Shown here in pieces: positions 1-6,753 of a stretch of 26,331 nucleotides of DNA. The translations under genes and the position numbers were made by a program. The stretch comes from a virus. Location of the stretch: positions 1-26,331 of IMG/VR virus record IMGVR_UViG_3300046311_000336; one strand, given 5' to 3'. The notes under the pieces are model-generated. The model was not told the DNA's origin, made no database searches, and saw only the letters and a program-made list of their open reading frames with translations. How positions within the stretch are numbered: the stretch's first letter is position 1; every line of letters starts with the position of its first letter.

Positions 1-55
1 TCTTTTGGCTTTGCACAAACTGCGCTTGTGAGATGACACCATAGTCTGCATAAAA

Positions 56-83
56 GCGGGAACATCTGGGAATTGCCGGGAAC
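56..83. repeat. Three GGGAA repeats in exact 10-bp phase
   Basis: GGGAA occurs at 58-62, 68-72 and 78-82, embedded in GCGGGAAC, CTGGGAA and CCGGGAAC. The 10-bp period puts all three on one face of the helix. Position near the presumed left end suggests transposase or host-factor binding, but no known site consensus was matched. Confidence 0.45.
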
Positions 84-315
84 TGCTGAAAATGGGCGTG
101 ATTTCAGGGGTTTAAATGGCGATGGGCCGGATGGGTGTGCGCAAATGGCCGAGTTGGCATAAATGCGTTTTTGGGGCGTTTTGGCGCAGTCGGCCACTTT
201 GGCGGGTCGAAAATGGCGCTTTGCGCCAGATCGTTTAAACCACCGTAAAATAAGGATTAAACAGGGGTTTGAAGGGCCTTAAAGGGCGATTTAAGCTGTT
301 TGGGGACTGTCTGTA

Positions 316-427
316 CTGGGAACTGCGCTTCCCAGTTTGAATTTCAGTTCCCAGTATGGCTTAAGCCTTTGTTTTGATTTGCATGTTTGGGAAACTAAGG
401 CGCGTGAAATCCACAGGTAACTGGGAA
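316..427. repeat. CTGGGAA repeat cluster, including a palindrome
   Basis: CTGGGAA lies at 316-322 and 421-427. Its reverse complement TTCCCAG lies at 329-335 and 348-354, and a variant TTGGGAA is near 388. The 316-335 pair forms CTGGGAA, a 6-nt spacer, then TTCCCAG. The cluster sits just past the 3' end of the repressor gene. No T-run follows on either strand, so it is not an obvious intrinsic terminator. A related palindrome recurs at 21047-21067. It could be a transposase or regulator binding array; the function is unknown. Confidence 0.45.
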
Positions 428-439
428 GCGATTTTCGCC

Positions 440-1135
440 CTAAATGCCGATTGTATGCCCAAACCAGCGGACGCGACCGATGATGTTCAGGGCCTTGAGG
501 CGCGGGCCGCTGATTACCTCTGGCGGGAATTCCGGGTTGTCTGAAATGATAAGCAACAGGTCGGCTGTGGGGCGCGCGAGACGTTTCACGCGGTCGGTGC
601 CGTCCTGGTGAAAGGCGTAGATCGCGATGGGCTTGCCCCGCTTGGGTGGCAGCACGGGCACCTCTGTCACGCTGGTGTCGATCAAGACCAAATCGCCGTC
701 CAGGATGCATGGGGCCATAGAGTTGCCGGTCACGTGGACCAGCGTCGCCTTGTCTGCCTGTATCGAATGTTGTTTCAGCCAGTCCTTGCGAAAGATCAAA
801 TGGCCGATCACCTGATCGTCACCATTGACCGCCCCGCCACCTGCCGCCAGCTGGGCGGCGCGTTCAGGAATCGCGAGGAACTCGCCCGCGTCGATATGGA
901 TGGGGGCTAAAGGTGTGGGTGCAGGTTTCGGACCGATTTGAAATGAGAGGCCGAGAGCCTCAACAATTTCTAAAGCGCGTGAAAGTGAAGGGCCATCGCT
1001 CTTCTTGCTTCTCAAAACGTTTCGAATCGCATCTGGCGGCAATCCATAAGCCTGCTCAACAGCAAATGCGTTTGTTTCCAATGCATTAAGCTGTCTGGAT
1101 ACGAGTTCCTTAAAGTCAAAGTTCTTGGCGTTCAT
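440..1135 (-). CDS. Phage repressor, LexA/S24 peptidase type
   Basis: A 231-aa leftward gene in the position of the Mu c repressor. The N-terminal ~65 residues look like a helix-turn-helix domain (VEQAYGLPPDAIRNVL, then SLSRALEIVEALGL). The C-terminal part is an S24/LexA-like peptidase: GNSMAP carries the presumed nucleophile Ser139, DGDLVLID follows, and Lys184 in DRVKRLAR is the likely general base. An Ala98-Gly99 pair in the linker suits LexA-type self-cleavage. This differs from Mu's own c repressor, which is not a LexA-type peptidase, and implies possible RecA/SOS induction. It reads away from the early operon across a shared control region with palindromes at 1137-1152 and 1181-1202. 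The domain call is firm; SOS control is inference. Confidence 0.9.
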   Translation of the reverse strand: MNAKNFDFKELVSRQLNALETNAFAVEQAYGLPPDAIRNVLRSKKSDGPSLSRALEIVEALGLSFQIGPKPAPTPLAPIHIDAGEFLAIPERAAQLAAGGGAVNGDDQVIGHLIFRKDWLKQHSIQADKATLVHVTGNSMAPCILDGDLVLIDTSVTEVPVLPPKRGKPIAIYAFHQDGTDRVKRLARPTADLLLIISDNPEFPPEVISGPRLKALNIIGRVRWFGHTIGI

Positions 1136-1222
1136 GTCGGTAGTAATACCGAAAAAAACACATCTTGACTACAGGTAGATTTACCGATTAGACTATCGGT
1201 AACGAAACCGAGTAGTTTAAAA
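1136..1222. promoter_or_regulatory. Divergent early control region: promoter and operators
   Basis: A rightward promoter reads TTGACT (1165-1170), 18-nt spacer, TAGACT (1189-1194). The -10 hexamer is the exact spacer of a perfect palindrome with arms TTACCGAT (1181-1188) and ATCGGTAA (1195-1202). A second palindrome, TCGGTA-GTAA-TACCGA (1137-1152), abuts the repressor start codon, and a half-site ACCGAG is at 1207-1212. The arrangement suits repressor and/or Ner/Cro-like binding that blocks RNA polymerase at the early promoter and autoregulates the repressor. Confidence 0.75.
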
Positions 1223-1471
1223 ATGGAAACAAAGCATATCGTCGAACTGGGTGAGAAGTACGGCACCCACATGGAGTTGAGGCTCTCTACTGTCTCCACC
1301 TATGCGGCTGGCGACGGAAAGTGGTTGGGTAATCTCAAGCTCGGAATCGCGGGTTGCACAATTCGCAGAGCCCAGCTGGTCATGGCTTGGTTCAGTGCGG
1401 CATGGCCGAACGACCTTGAGTGGCCACGCCATATTCCTCGCCCAACCAAGACAAAAAAGGAGGCCGCATGA
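1223..1471 (+). CDS. Small early protein in Ner/Cro position, probable DNA-binding
   Basis: An 82-aa protein encoded by the first gene of the rightward early operon, where Mu has ner. It starts about 28 nt after the -10 hexamer, with no strong Shine-Dalgarno. The central part (residues ~20-65: LSTVSTYAAGDGKWLGNLK, then RRAQLVMAWFSAAWP) resembles short helix-turn-helix proteins of alphaproteobacterial phages, with the WFSAAWP/EWP tail I recall from that group. A role as Cro-like regulator of the divergent promoters is inferred from position and fold impression only. Its stop overlaps the next start (ATGA). Confidence 0.65.
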   Translation: METKHIVELGEKYGTHMELRLSTVSTYAAGDGKWLGNLKLGIAGCTIRRAQLVMAWFSAAWPNDLEWPRHIPRPTKTKKEAA

Positions 1472-2085
1472 TGGATGATTATTCAGGCGAAACCGAAGCC
1501 GCAGAATTGGCGCGTTTGCGAGCGGCGTGGATAAAGTCCGAGCGCGCTGCGCTGGCTATTTCCGCAGAGATCCAAACACGCCCGCAGGCATCGGTATCCA
1601 TCCAGCATCAAGCAGGTTCGCCCATATACCACGGGTACCGGGTGGCAATCCCAGCAGGGTGGCAGGCGATTGTGCCTGTCTTTTATCCAACTTTTGACGT
1701 GCCCGATGAATCAGCGCCGCAAGGTGTGCCCGCTGCACTTGTGAAAGGCTGGAAGCGGTTTCGGGTAGGTGTTTTGTTGTGCCGTCTGGAAACAGACTGT
1801 CTAGCAGCTGGCCTAGAATTTGAAGCCGGTCTTTTGCTGGAAGCGGCGTTCCTTGGCCAAGACGGTCAGTATCTGCAAGCTGCGCCAGAGCGTCCAGCCT
1901 ATGCCGTAATTCCGCTGGCAGCGCCCAGTTCAACAAGCTTGGATCAACCTCGATCCGCCGAATGCCTGATCCTTCTTCCATTGTATCCCGCCTTTGACAT
2001 TCGCGCACGTGAGTCGCTTGCCCCCGTCATGATGTTGGACGGTGGTGTCTGTGTCTACAGCTCAAATGGGAAGGAGGCTGTGTGA
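1468..2085 (+). CDS. Hypothetical early protein
   Basis: 205 aa, not recognised. The start at 1468 is chosen because a strong AAGGAGG lies at 1458-1464 and the ATG overlaps the preceding stop; an upstream in-frame ATG at 1420 would overlap the previous gene by 50 nt. Residues ~8-40 form a charged helix (AAELARLRAAWIKSERAAL), followed by a Pro/Tyr/Phe-rich segment. The region 1556-2008 also has a long open frame on the opposite strand, so strand assignment is less certain than for neighbours. The operon spacing (strong SD at both junctions) favours the plus strand. Confidence 0.55.
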   Translation: MMDDYSGETEAAELARLRAAWIKSERAALAISAEIQTRPQASVSIQHQAGSPIYHGYRVAIPAGWQAIVPVFYPTFDVPDESAPQGVPAALVKGWKRFRVGVLLCRLETDCLAAGLEFEAGLLLEAAFLGQDGQYLQAAPERPAYAVIPLAAPSSTSLDQPRSAECLILLPLYPAFDIRARESLAPVMMLDGGVCVYSSNGKEAV

Positions 2086-2330
2086 TGGCTGATGGTGTCA
2101 AGTTTTTGATGATTTACCTACTGATCGGCGACTTTATTTTTGCGATTTCACACACGGTTGAAGATTCGAAGCGTGCCCAATTTTTTGCAACTGCCGATAT
2201 CCTAAGTGAGCGCCTTGGTGTGCACCTGCTGTCAGCACAGCTGATGCTTGCGGCCTATGTCATATCGGTCTGGCCCTACACCCTGTGTGAAGCCTTGGTC
2301 GATTTGCTTTTCCCGAAAGGGGGCAAGTGA
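2085..2330 (+). CDS. Small two-span membrane protein, early
   Basis: 81 aa, not recognised. Two hydrophobic stretches, residues ~5-22 (VKFLMIYLLIGDFIFAIS) and ~48-68, suggest two membrane helices joined by a polar loop. ATG 2085 is preferred over GTG 2082 because AAGGAGG at 2071-2077 is 7 nt upstream of it. Small membrane proteins in phage early operons often serve superinfection exclusion or host takeover; nothing here proves that. Confidence 0.55.
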   Translation: MADGVKFLMIYLLIGDFIFAISHTVEDSKRAQFFATADILSERLGVHLLSAQLMLAAYVISVWPYTLCEALVDLLFPKGGK

Positions 2331-2458
2331 TGGCCCGAATAATCGCCGTTTGGGTGTGGCTGGATACGTCTTGGATTGGCGCTGCCATTGGGGGGATTTC
2401 GCTCTTTGGAACGCTGGTCGCTGGTTTGTACATTTGCCAAGGAGCTGGCCTGAAATGA
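2330..2458 (+). CDS. 42-aa single-span membrane peptide
   Basis: A very short frame that fits the operon exactly. Its ATG overlaps the preceding TGA by one base, and its TGA overlaps the next ATG. GAAAGGGGG just upstream (2315-2323) can serve as ribosome binding site. The product MARIIAVWVWLDTSWIGAA continues into a hydrophobic stretch (IGGISLFGTLVAGLYICQ), so it is a probable one-span membrane peptide. Function unknown. The call rests on overlap geometry and composition. Confidence 0.5.
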   Translation: MARIIAVWVWLDTSWIGAAIGGISLFGTLVAGLYICQGAGLK

Positions 2459-2700
2459 GCATGGATAAGACGACAGATGCAGGCGTTGTGACGCTTCAAG
2501 GCAGGGCCGAAATGGTGCGGGTCACCAAGGAGTTGGCGATCAAAACCGGGGCCGACTACCGCGACACGGCGCTGGATCATCCCGACCGTGAGCGGTTGAT
2601 CCGCCTGACCCGTGTTTACTGGCAGGCCTATCACAGTGCGGTTGAGGGGCTGTTGGACACGATCCTGCTGGCCGATGCGCGGGAAGGATCAAAGCCATGA
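2455..2700 (+). CDS. Hypothetical early protein
   Basis: 81 aa, not recognised. The ATG at 2455 overlaps the stop of the preceding small gene and follows a GGAG at 2441-2444; a longer upstream extension would run through two neighbouring genes. It is hydrophilic and mostly helical in appearance (GRAEMVRVTKELAIKTGADY, then a helix to LLDTILLADA), with no catalytic motif. It overlaps the next gene by 4 nt, so it is probably translationally coupled. Confidence 0.6.
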   Translation: MSMDKTTDAGVVTLQGRAEMVRVTKELAIKTGADYRDTALDHPDRERLIRLTRVYWQAYHSAVEGLLDTILLADAREGSKP

Positions 2701-2918
2701 TGTCGGCAAAGCTGCTGTGGTTGAGCATTCAAGACAACCTGCGCGATGCGGCGGTTGCGCAAGCCTGCATCAAGACGTCTGTCGGGCAAATGCAAGACGA
2801 GGCAATGGCGCGCTATGTCGCGGCGATTGATCAGATTTTCATCGATCTTTCACACCTGAATGACGGCACGCATCTTCAGTCGATCGCGCGTTTTCTGGCC
2901 AATCAGGAGGCCGCGTGA
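2697..2918 (+). CDS. Hypothetical early protein
   Basis: 73 aa, not recognised. It starts ATGATG overlapping the preceding stop, with AAGGA upstream. Predicted all-helical (LLWLSIQDNLRDAAVAQACI, later YVAAIDQIFIDLSHL). No domain was identified. It is part of the tightly packed early operon. Confidence 0.55.
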   Translation: MMSAKLLWLSIQDNLRDAAVAQACIKTSVGQMQDEAMARYVAAIDQIFIDLSHLNDGTHLQSIARFLANQEAA

Positions 2919-3235
2919 TGGGCGAGTATGTTTCCAAATACAGCGGACGTCTTGCCGTCTTTTTGGTGCGCGGCAAAGGGTATGTGGTGATCGACGAGCA
3001 GGCCAATAGCCTGACCGATCCCACCCCGTTTCGGCTGATTGCAGAGGGCTTGCGCGCCAAGTTGCAGCGCGAGGCGGACCTTAAGGTGGCCGCGAAACTT
3101 AAGCAGATCAAACGACCCTGCTTGTGCTGCTCAAAGGTCTTTGCATCCGAGGGCATTCATAACCGCCTGTGCAGCAGCTGCCAAGCCGATCCCGCCCAGT
3201 TGCGGATCCGCGACAACCTGCGCCGGAGGGGATGA
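2918..3235 (+). CDS. Hypothetical early protein with C-terminal zinc-ribbon-like motif
   Basis: 105 aa. ATG 2918 is preferred over GTG 2915 because AGGAGG at 2905-2910 is 7 nt upstream. The N-terminal half is unrecognised. The C-terminal half has CLCC then, after ~17 residues, CSSC (PCLCCSKVFASEGIHNRLCS), a pattern typical of a small zinc-binding knuckle followed by a basic tail (RIRDNLRRRG). This suggests nucleic-acid or protein binding. Related short zinc-finger proteins are frequent in alphaproteobacterial phage early regions. Confidence 0.65.
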   Translation: MGEYVSKYSGRLAVFLVRGKGYVVIDEQANSLTDPTPFRLIAEGLRAKLQREADLKVAAKLKQIKRPCLCCSKVFASEGIHNRLCSSCQADPAQLRIRDNLRRRG

Positions 3236-3236
3236 C

Positions 3237-3467
3237 ATGCGCGCAGCTGCCCTGACATCGCCACGCCTGCAACGGGTCGCAAAGCTGCTGTCTGACGGCA
3301 GGCCGCACAGCACGTTGATGATTGTCCGCAAGGCCCGTGTGATGGCGGTCAGCGCCTGCATTTCCGAACTGCGCCAGCATGGGGCCGAGATCATCTGCAC
3401 CCAGCAATACGAGAATGAGACCCGCATCTTTAATTACACCATGACAAAGGCCCCGATTGCAAAATGA
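3237..3467 (+). CDS. Small winged-helix-like protein
   Basis: 76 aa. The start at 3237 follows GGAGGGG (3226-3232); upstream in-frame starts lie inside the previous gene. The sequence reads as a winged helix: residues ~10-35 (RVAKLLSDGRPHSTLMIV), a recognition-helix-like AVSACISELRQHGAEI, then a wing CTQQYENETRIFNYTM. This matches phage helix-turn-helix proteins where a short-sequence 'ISELRxxGAEI' is followed by a beta hairpin. Probably DNA-binding; target unknown. Confidence 0.65.
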   Translation: MRAAALTSPRLQRVAKLLSDGRPHSTLMIVRKARVMAVSACISELRQHGAEIICTQQYENETRIFNYTMTKAPIAK

Positions 3468-3673
3468 ATGAAGCCAATAGAACCAAAGCGATCACCGCCG
3501 TCGACGCCATGGTCCGCAAGGGCGAAGAGATTTCGGGCCGCGCAAAGTTTGCCCAAGAAATGCTGGCGGTGAATGCGCTTGGCGATCTGGAATTTCCGCT
3601 GGAAATGATCCGCGAGAGCATTCGGTCTTTGGAGTTCTGGATGACAGAGCTGGAACAGGCGTTGGTGAAGTGA
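3464..3673 (+). CDS. Hypothetical early protein
   Basis: 69 aa, not recognised. It overlaps the previous stop by 4 nt (ATGA). Acidic and helical (EEISGRAKFAQEMLAVNAL, then IRESIRSLEFWMTELEQAL). It precedes the ParB-like gene and may be co-translated with it. Confidence 0.5.
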   Translation: MNEANRTKAITAVDAMVRKGEEISGRAKFAQEMLAVNALGDLEFPLEMIRESIRSLEFWMTELEQALVK

Positions 3674-4542
3674 TGCCTGAACTGCTTTCCACGATCACAT
3701 CGTTATCCTTGAGCGACATCAGCATTCCAACTGATCGGCTGCGCCCGGTTTCAGAGGCCGGAGTTCAGGCGCTTTTGCACGTCATTGCTGGGTTTGGGTT
3801 TACGACGCCTGTGGTCATTCGGCGCAAGAGGTCCGGCTTTGTGCTGATCGATGGCGCGCACCGCGTTGAGGCGATGAAGCGCAGCGGCATGAGCGAAATT
3901 CCGGTCAGGGTTTACACCTGCACCGACGACGAAGCCCGCGCCATGGAGGCGGGCCAAAACATCGCTGGGGCCGATCTAAGCCCGCTAGATGACGCGCTAT
4001 TTCTGGCCGCGTACAGTGCTGCCTATGAAGAATTGCACCCTGAGACACGCGGCGGAGTGGCGGGAGGTCTTGCCCGACAAGGTTTAGCAACGGAACTTAG
4101 TTCCTTTGCTGATGTGATGGCCGAGAAGCGATCGATCACCACTCGGCAGGTCCGCAAGATCGTCGCGGCGGGCCGTTTGATCAGCCGCAGCGAGGCGGAA
4201 CAGCTGCGCGCGGCCAAGCGCAAGGTGACCCTGAAAGACATCGAAGAGATTGGCAAGATCGGCGAGCCCGAAGAGCGCGCCATGGTTGTGCTGCGTCTGT
4301 CTGTTGGCAACGCCAAGTCTGCCGCCGAGGCGCGACGCAGTTTGCGGGCCGAAAATGGCGATCCGAAAATCACCCTTAAAGACCCCATTGAAGAGGCGTT
4401 TAAGGCCCTGTCCACGATCTGGGCGCGGGCGCACAAATCAGCCAAGCGGCGGTTTGTCGAAGAGCGGGCGGTTGAGCTGGCCGCATTCCTGGACGAGATG
4501 GATTTTGCGGCCGAGTTGGAAGCTGACGAGGTGTCGTTCTGA
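3673..4542 (+). CDS. ParB/Srx-fold nuclease-like protein
   Basis: 289 aa; a GTG three bases upstream (3670) is the alternative start. Residues ~15-100 have the ParB N-terminal layout: ISIPTDRLRPVSEAGVQALL, then TTPVVIRRK, then the signature VLIDGAHRVEAMKRSG and IPVRVY. The C-terminal half is basic/helical with TRQVRKIVAAGRLI, which could be a helix-turn-helix. In Mu-like phages of Rhodobacter a ParB-domain gene sits directly before transposase A, as here (1-nt overlap with A). Known ParB folds bind CTP and centromere-like sites; what this one does in transposition, replication or partition is not known to me. Confidence 0.85.
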   Translation: MPELLSTITSLSLSDISIPTDRLRPVSEAGVQALLHVIAGFGFTTPVVIRRKRSGFVLIDGAHRVEAMKRSGMSEIPVRVYTCTDDEARAMEAGQNIAGADLSPLDDALFLAAYSAAYEELHPETRGGVAGGLARQGLATELSSFADVMAEKRSITTRQVRKIVAAGRLISRSEAEQLRAAKRKVTLKDIEEIGKIGEPEERAMVVLRLSVGNAKSAAEARRSLRAENGDPKITLKDPIEEAFKALSTIWARAHKSAKRRFVEERAVELAAFLDEMDFAAELEADEVSF

Positions 4543-6695
4543 TGACCCGCCCGATTGCGCCAACCCAAGAATGGTGGACAGCCGATGAAATCGCGGCTGC
4601 AGCGCTGCCGGATTTCCCCGCATCAAAGCGTGGTGTGAATCTGCTGATTGATCGTGCTGGTTGGCGCGAGACAGGTGCCATTGCCGCCCGTCGCCGCGCG
4701 GGCAAGGGTGGCGGATGGGAGTATAACTGGCAGTTGTTCCCCGACCGAGCCAAGCGCCGTTTGCTGCAGGCCGCACCGCAGGCCGCTGGCGTGGCAGAGG
4801 CCCCCGCCAGACAGTCGCGCGAAGAGGCTTGGGTCTGGTTTGAAGCCTTGCCGCAGTCGGTCAAGGACAAGGCCGCAGAGCGGTTGAAAATTATCCAGCA
4901 GGTTGAAGCGCTTGAGGCGCAACAAGGTCGCGGGCGGCATCTGGCCACCGTCGATGTGGCTATGATCACAGGCACCGGCACGCGGACAATCTGGACATGG
5001 TTTCAGATGATCGACGGGGTTCGGGTGGATGACCGTCTGGCCTATCTGGCCCCGCGCAACCGCGCCGCTGCGGCATGGGTGCGGTCAAAGGATTTCAGCC
5101 CAGAGTTTTTTGAGGTTTTGAAGGCGGATTTCTTGCGGTTGGGCAAGCCACCTTTTGCAGATTGCTACCGTCGTTCGCTGCGGATCGCCAAAGCCAAAGT
5201 CTATGATGTGCTGCCAGAGCGGACCATGCGCCGCATCATGGATCGTCGGGTGTCAAAGCTGACGCAAGTGCTGGCGCGTGAAGGGGTCGACGCCCTGAAG
5301 CGGCTTTATCCGCCGCAGGTGCGCGACAAGACGGCGCTGGCCCCGATGGAGGCTGTGAACGCCGACTTCCACAAGTTTGACGTGTTTGTCAGCTGGCCCG
5401 CGCCCAAGGGCGAAAAGCCAGTGATTGGCCGGGCGCAGATGGTGGCGTTTCAGGACATCTTTTCGGGCCGGATTCTGGCGTGGCGGTTGGACGTCAATCC
5501 GAATGCGACCGCGGTGCAGTTGTGCGCGGGCGACATGATCGAAAACTGGGGCATCCCAGAGCATATTTTGCTGGATAACGGGCGCGAATTTGCCGCCAAA
5601 TCCATCACGGGTGGGGCAACCACCCGGTACCGGTTCAAGGTCAAGGAAGACGACATTCCGGGCCTGTTCACAGCCCTTGGTTGCACCATCCATTGGGCCA
5701 CGCCTTATCACGGACAGGCCAAGCCGATTGAGCGGGCTTTCCGGGATATGTGCAAATCCATCGCCCTCGACCCGCGTTTTGCCGGGGCATACACGGGCAA
5801 CACACCACTGGCCAAGCCCGAGGATTACGGCAGTCGTGCGATCCCGATCGACGAATTTGAGCGGGTGCTGGCCGAAGGCATCGAAGAGCACAACACCCGC
5901 GTCGGACGCAGGTCCGAAGTGGCATGGGGCCGCAGTTTTGCCCAGGTGTTTGACGAGGCGTATGCCACGGCCCCGATCCGCAAGGCCACTGCCGCACAGC
6001 GCCGACTTTGGTTGCTGGGGGCCGAGGGTGTGCGCGCCGAAAAGACTGGTGCCATCTGGTACCAGCGCAACGAGTTTTACGCAGACTGGCTGCACGATCA
6101 TGCGGGCGAGCGCCTGATCATCCGCTTTGACCTGGCGGCGTTTCACGATGGTTTGCACGTCTATTCATCCGACAACGCCTACCTTGGCTTTGCGCCTTGC
6201 CGTCAAGCTGTCGGGTTCTTTGACAGCGACGAGGCCAAGACCCTGCAGCGCCTGCGCAAGTCATGGATGAACGCCGAAAAGGCCGCTTTGGCCGCACACC
6301 GCACCCTGACCGCTGCCGAAGTGGGCCGCATGTTGGACGAAGCCGCACCCGAAGTGTCGGTGCCGGTGGAATCGAAGATCATCAAGGGCGCATTTGGCAA
6401 AGGCAACGGGTTGCCTAAGCGGCCACAGACCGCGCCGTCCATTTCCGTTGCGGACGTTCAGGTCGCACAGGCGGCCCTAATCACAGATTTGGCGGCACGG
6501 CGATTGGCTGTTGCCCCAGAAGAGGAAACCGCGCGGCAAAGGTTCAAGCGCATGCTTGAACTGGAGCGCCGGATCGAGGCGGGAGAGCCCGTCACGCAAG
6601 AACAGCGCACCGCGCTGCAAGGCTACCAGACCAGCCCCGAATACATCGCCGAGCGGTCGATGTGGAGCCAGTTTGGCGAGGCGTATTTTGGATAA
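4542..6695 (+). CDS. Mu-type DDE transposase A
   Basis: 717 aa; a transposase of the MuA family that catalyses strand transfer at phage ends. Residues ~5-75 form the Mu-type winged-helix end/enhancer-binding domain (EWWTADEIAAAALPDFP, then GWEYNWQLFPDRA). The RNase-H-like catalytic core spans ~265-410: Asp275 in MEAVNADFHKFDV, Asp345 in ILLDNGREF and Glu397 in GQAKPIERAFRD. Spacing (70 and 52 residues) is close to MuA D269/D336/E392. A beta-barrel Mu C-terminal domain follows (~500-580, GAIWYQRNEFYADWL), then a charged helical tail likely contacting the B ATPase. All catalytic residues are present, so the element looks active. It overlaps the ParB-like gene by one base. Confidence 0.96.
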   Translation: MTRPIAPTQEWWTADEIAAAALPDFPASKRGVNLLIDRAGWRETGAIAARRRAGKGGGWEYNWQLFPDRAKRRLLQAAPQAAGVAEAPARQSREEAWVWFEALPQSVKDKAAERLKIIQQVEALEAQQGRGRHLATVDVAMITGTGTRTIWTWFQMIDGVRVDDRLAYLAPRNRAAAAWVRSKDFSPEFFEVLKADFLRLGKPPFADCYRRSLRIAKAKVYDVLPERTMRRIMDRRVSKLTQVLAREGVDALKRLYPPQVRDKTALAPMEAVNADFHKFDVFVSWPAPKGEKPVIGRAQMVAFQDIFSGRILAWRLDVNPNATAVQLCAGDMIENWGIPEHILLDNGREFAAKSITGGATTRYRFKVKEDDIPGLFTALGCTIHWATPYHGQAKPIERAFRDMCKSIALDPRFAGAYTGNTPLAKPEDYGSRAIPIDEFERVLAEGIEEHNTRVGRRSEVAWGRSFAQVFDEAYATAPIRKATAAQRRLWLLGAEGVRAEKTGAIWYQRNEFYADWLHDHAGERLIIRFDLAAFHDGLHVYSSDNAYLGFAPCRQAVGFFDSDEAKTLQRLRKSWMNAEKAALAAHRTLTAAEVGRMLDEAAPEVSVPVESKIIKGAFGKGNGLPKRPQTAPSISVADVQVAQAALITDLAARRLAVAPEEETARQRFKRMLELERRIEAGEPVTQEQRTALQGYQTSPEYIAERSMWSQFGEAYFG

Positions 6696-6700
6696 GGAAA

Positions 6701-6729
6701 GCCGCCGTGGGCTGGACCCCAACGGCGGC
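6701..6729 (+). promoter_or_regulatory. Strong hairpin between transposase A and ATPase B
   Basis: GCCGCCGT (6701-6708) pairs perfectly with ACGGCGGC (6722-6729), with GGG/CCC pairing inside. No T-run follows, so it is not a canonical terminator. It lies 24 nt before the B start codon and could tune B translation or mRNA processing. Confidence 0.5.
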
Positions 6730-6753
6730 GATAACAACGACAGAGAGGTCACA

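Larger units (their letters stand above)
1..439. other. Non-coding left-end region of the Mu-like phage
   Basis: No convincing gene is visible here. By analogy with Mu, where attL and the transposase end-sites lie just beyond the 3' end of the leftward repressor gene, this stretch should hold or adjoin the phage left end. It is rich in short repeats: GGGAA at 58-62, 68-72 and 78-82; AAATGG at 90-95, 114-119, 143-148 and 211-216; and a CTGGGAA cluster at 316-427. The terminal TG dinucleotide expected of such phages cannot be singled out, and host DNA may occupy the first bases. The role as attL is inference from position. Confidence 0.5.

Noticed and set aside
1-60. Attempt to place the exact phage left terminus at a TG dinucleotide
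   Set aside because: Several TG steps are possible, and without the right end or a target duplication no choice can be justified.
316-335. CTGGGAA/TTCCCAG considered as the repressor gene's terminator
   Set aside because: On the repressor transcript the stem is followed by TACAG, not U-rich sequence, and additional copies lie nearby in both orientations.
5253-6158. 301-codon open frame on the minus strand inside the transposase gene
   Set aside because: It lies wholly within the catalytic region of the intact A gene; its composition (many Arg/His/Pro) is that of a GC-rich shadow.
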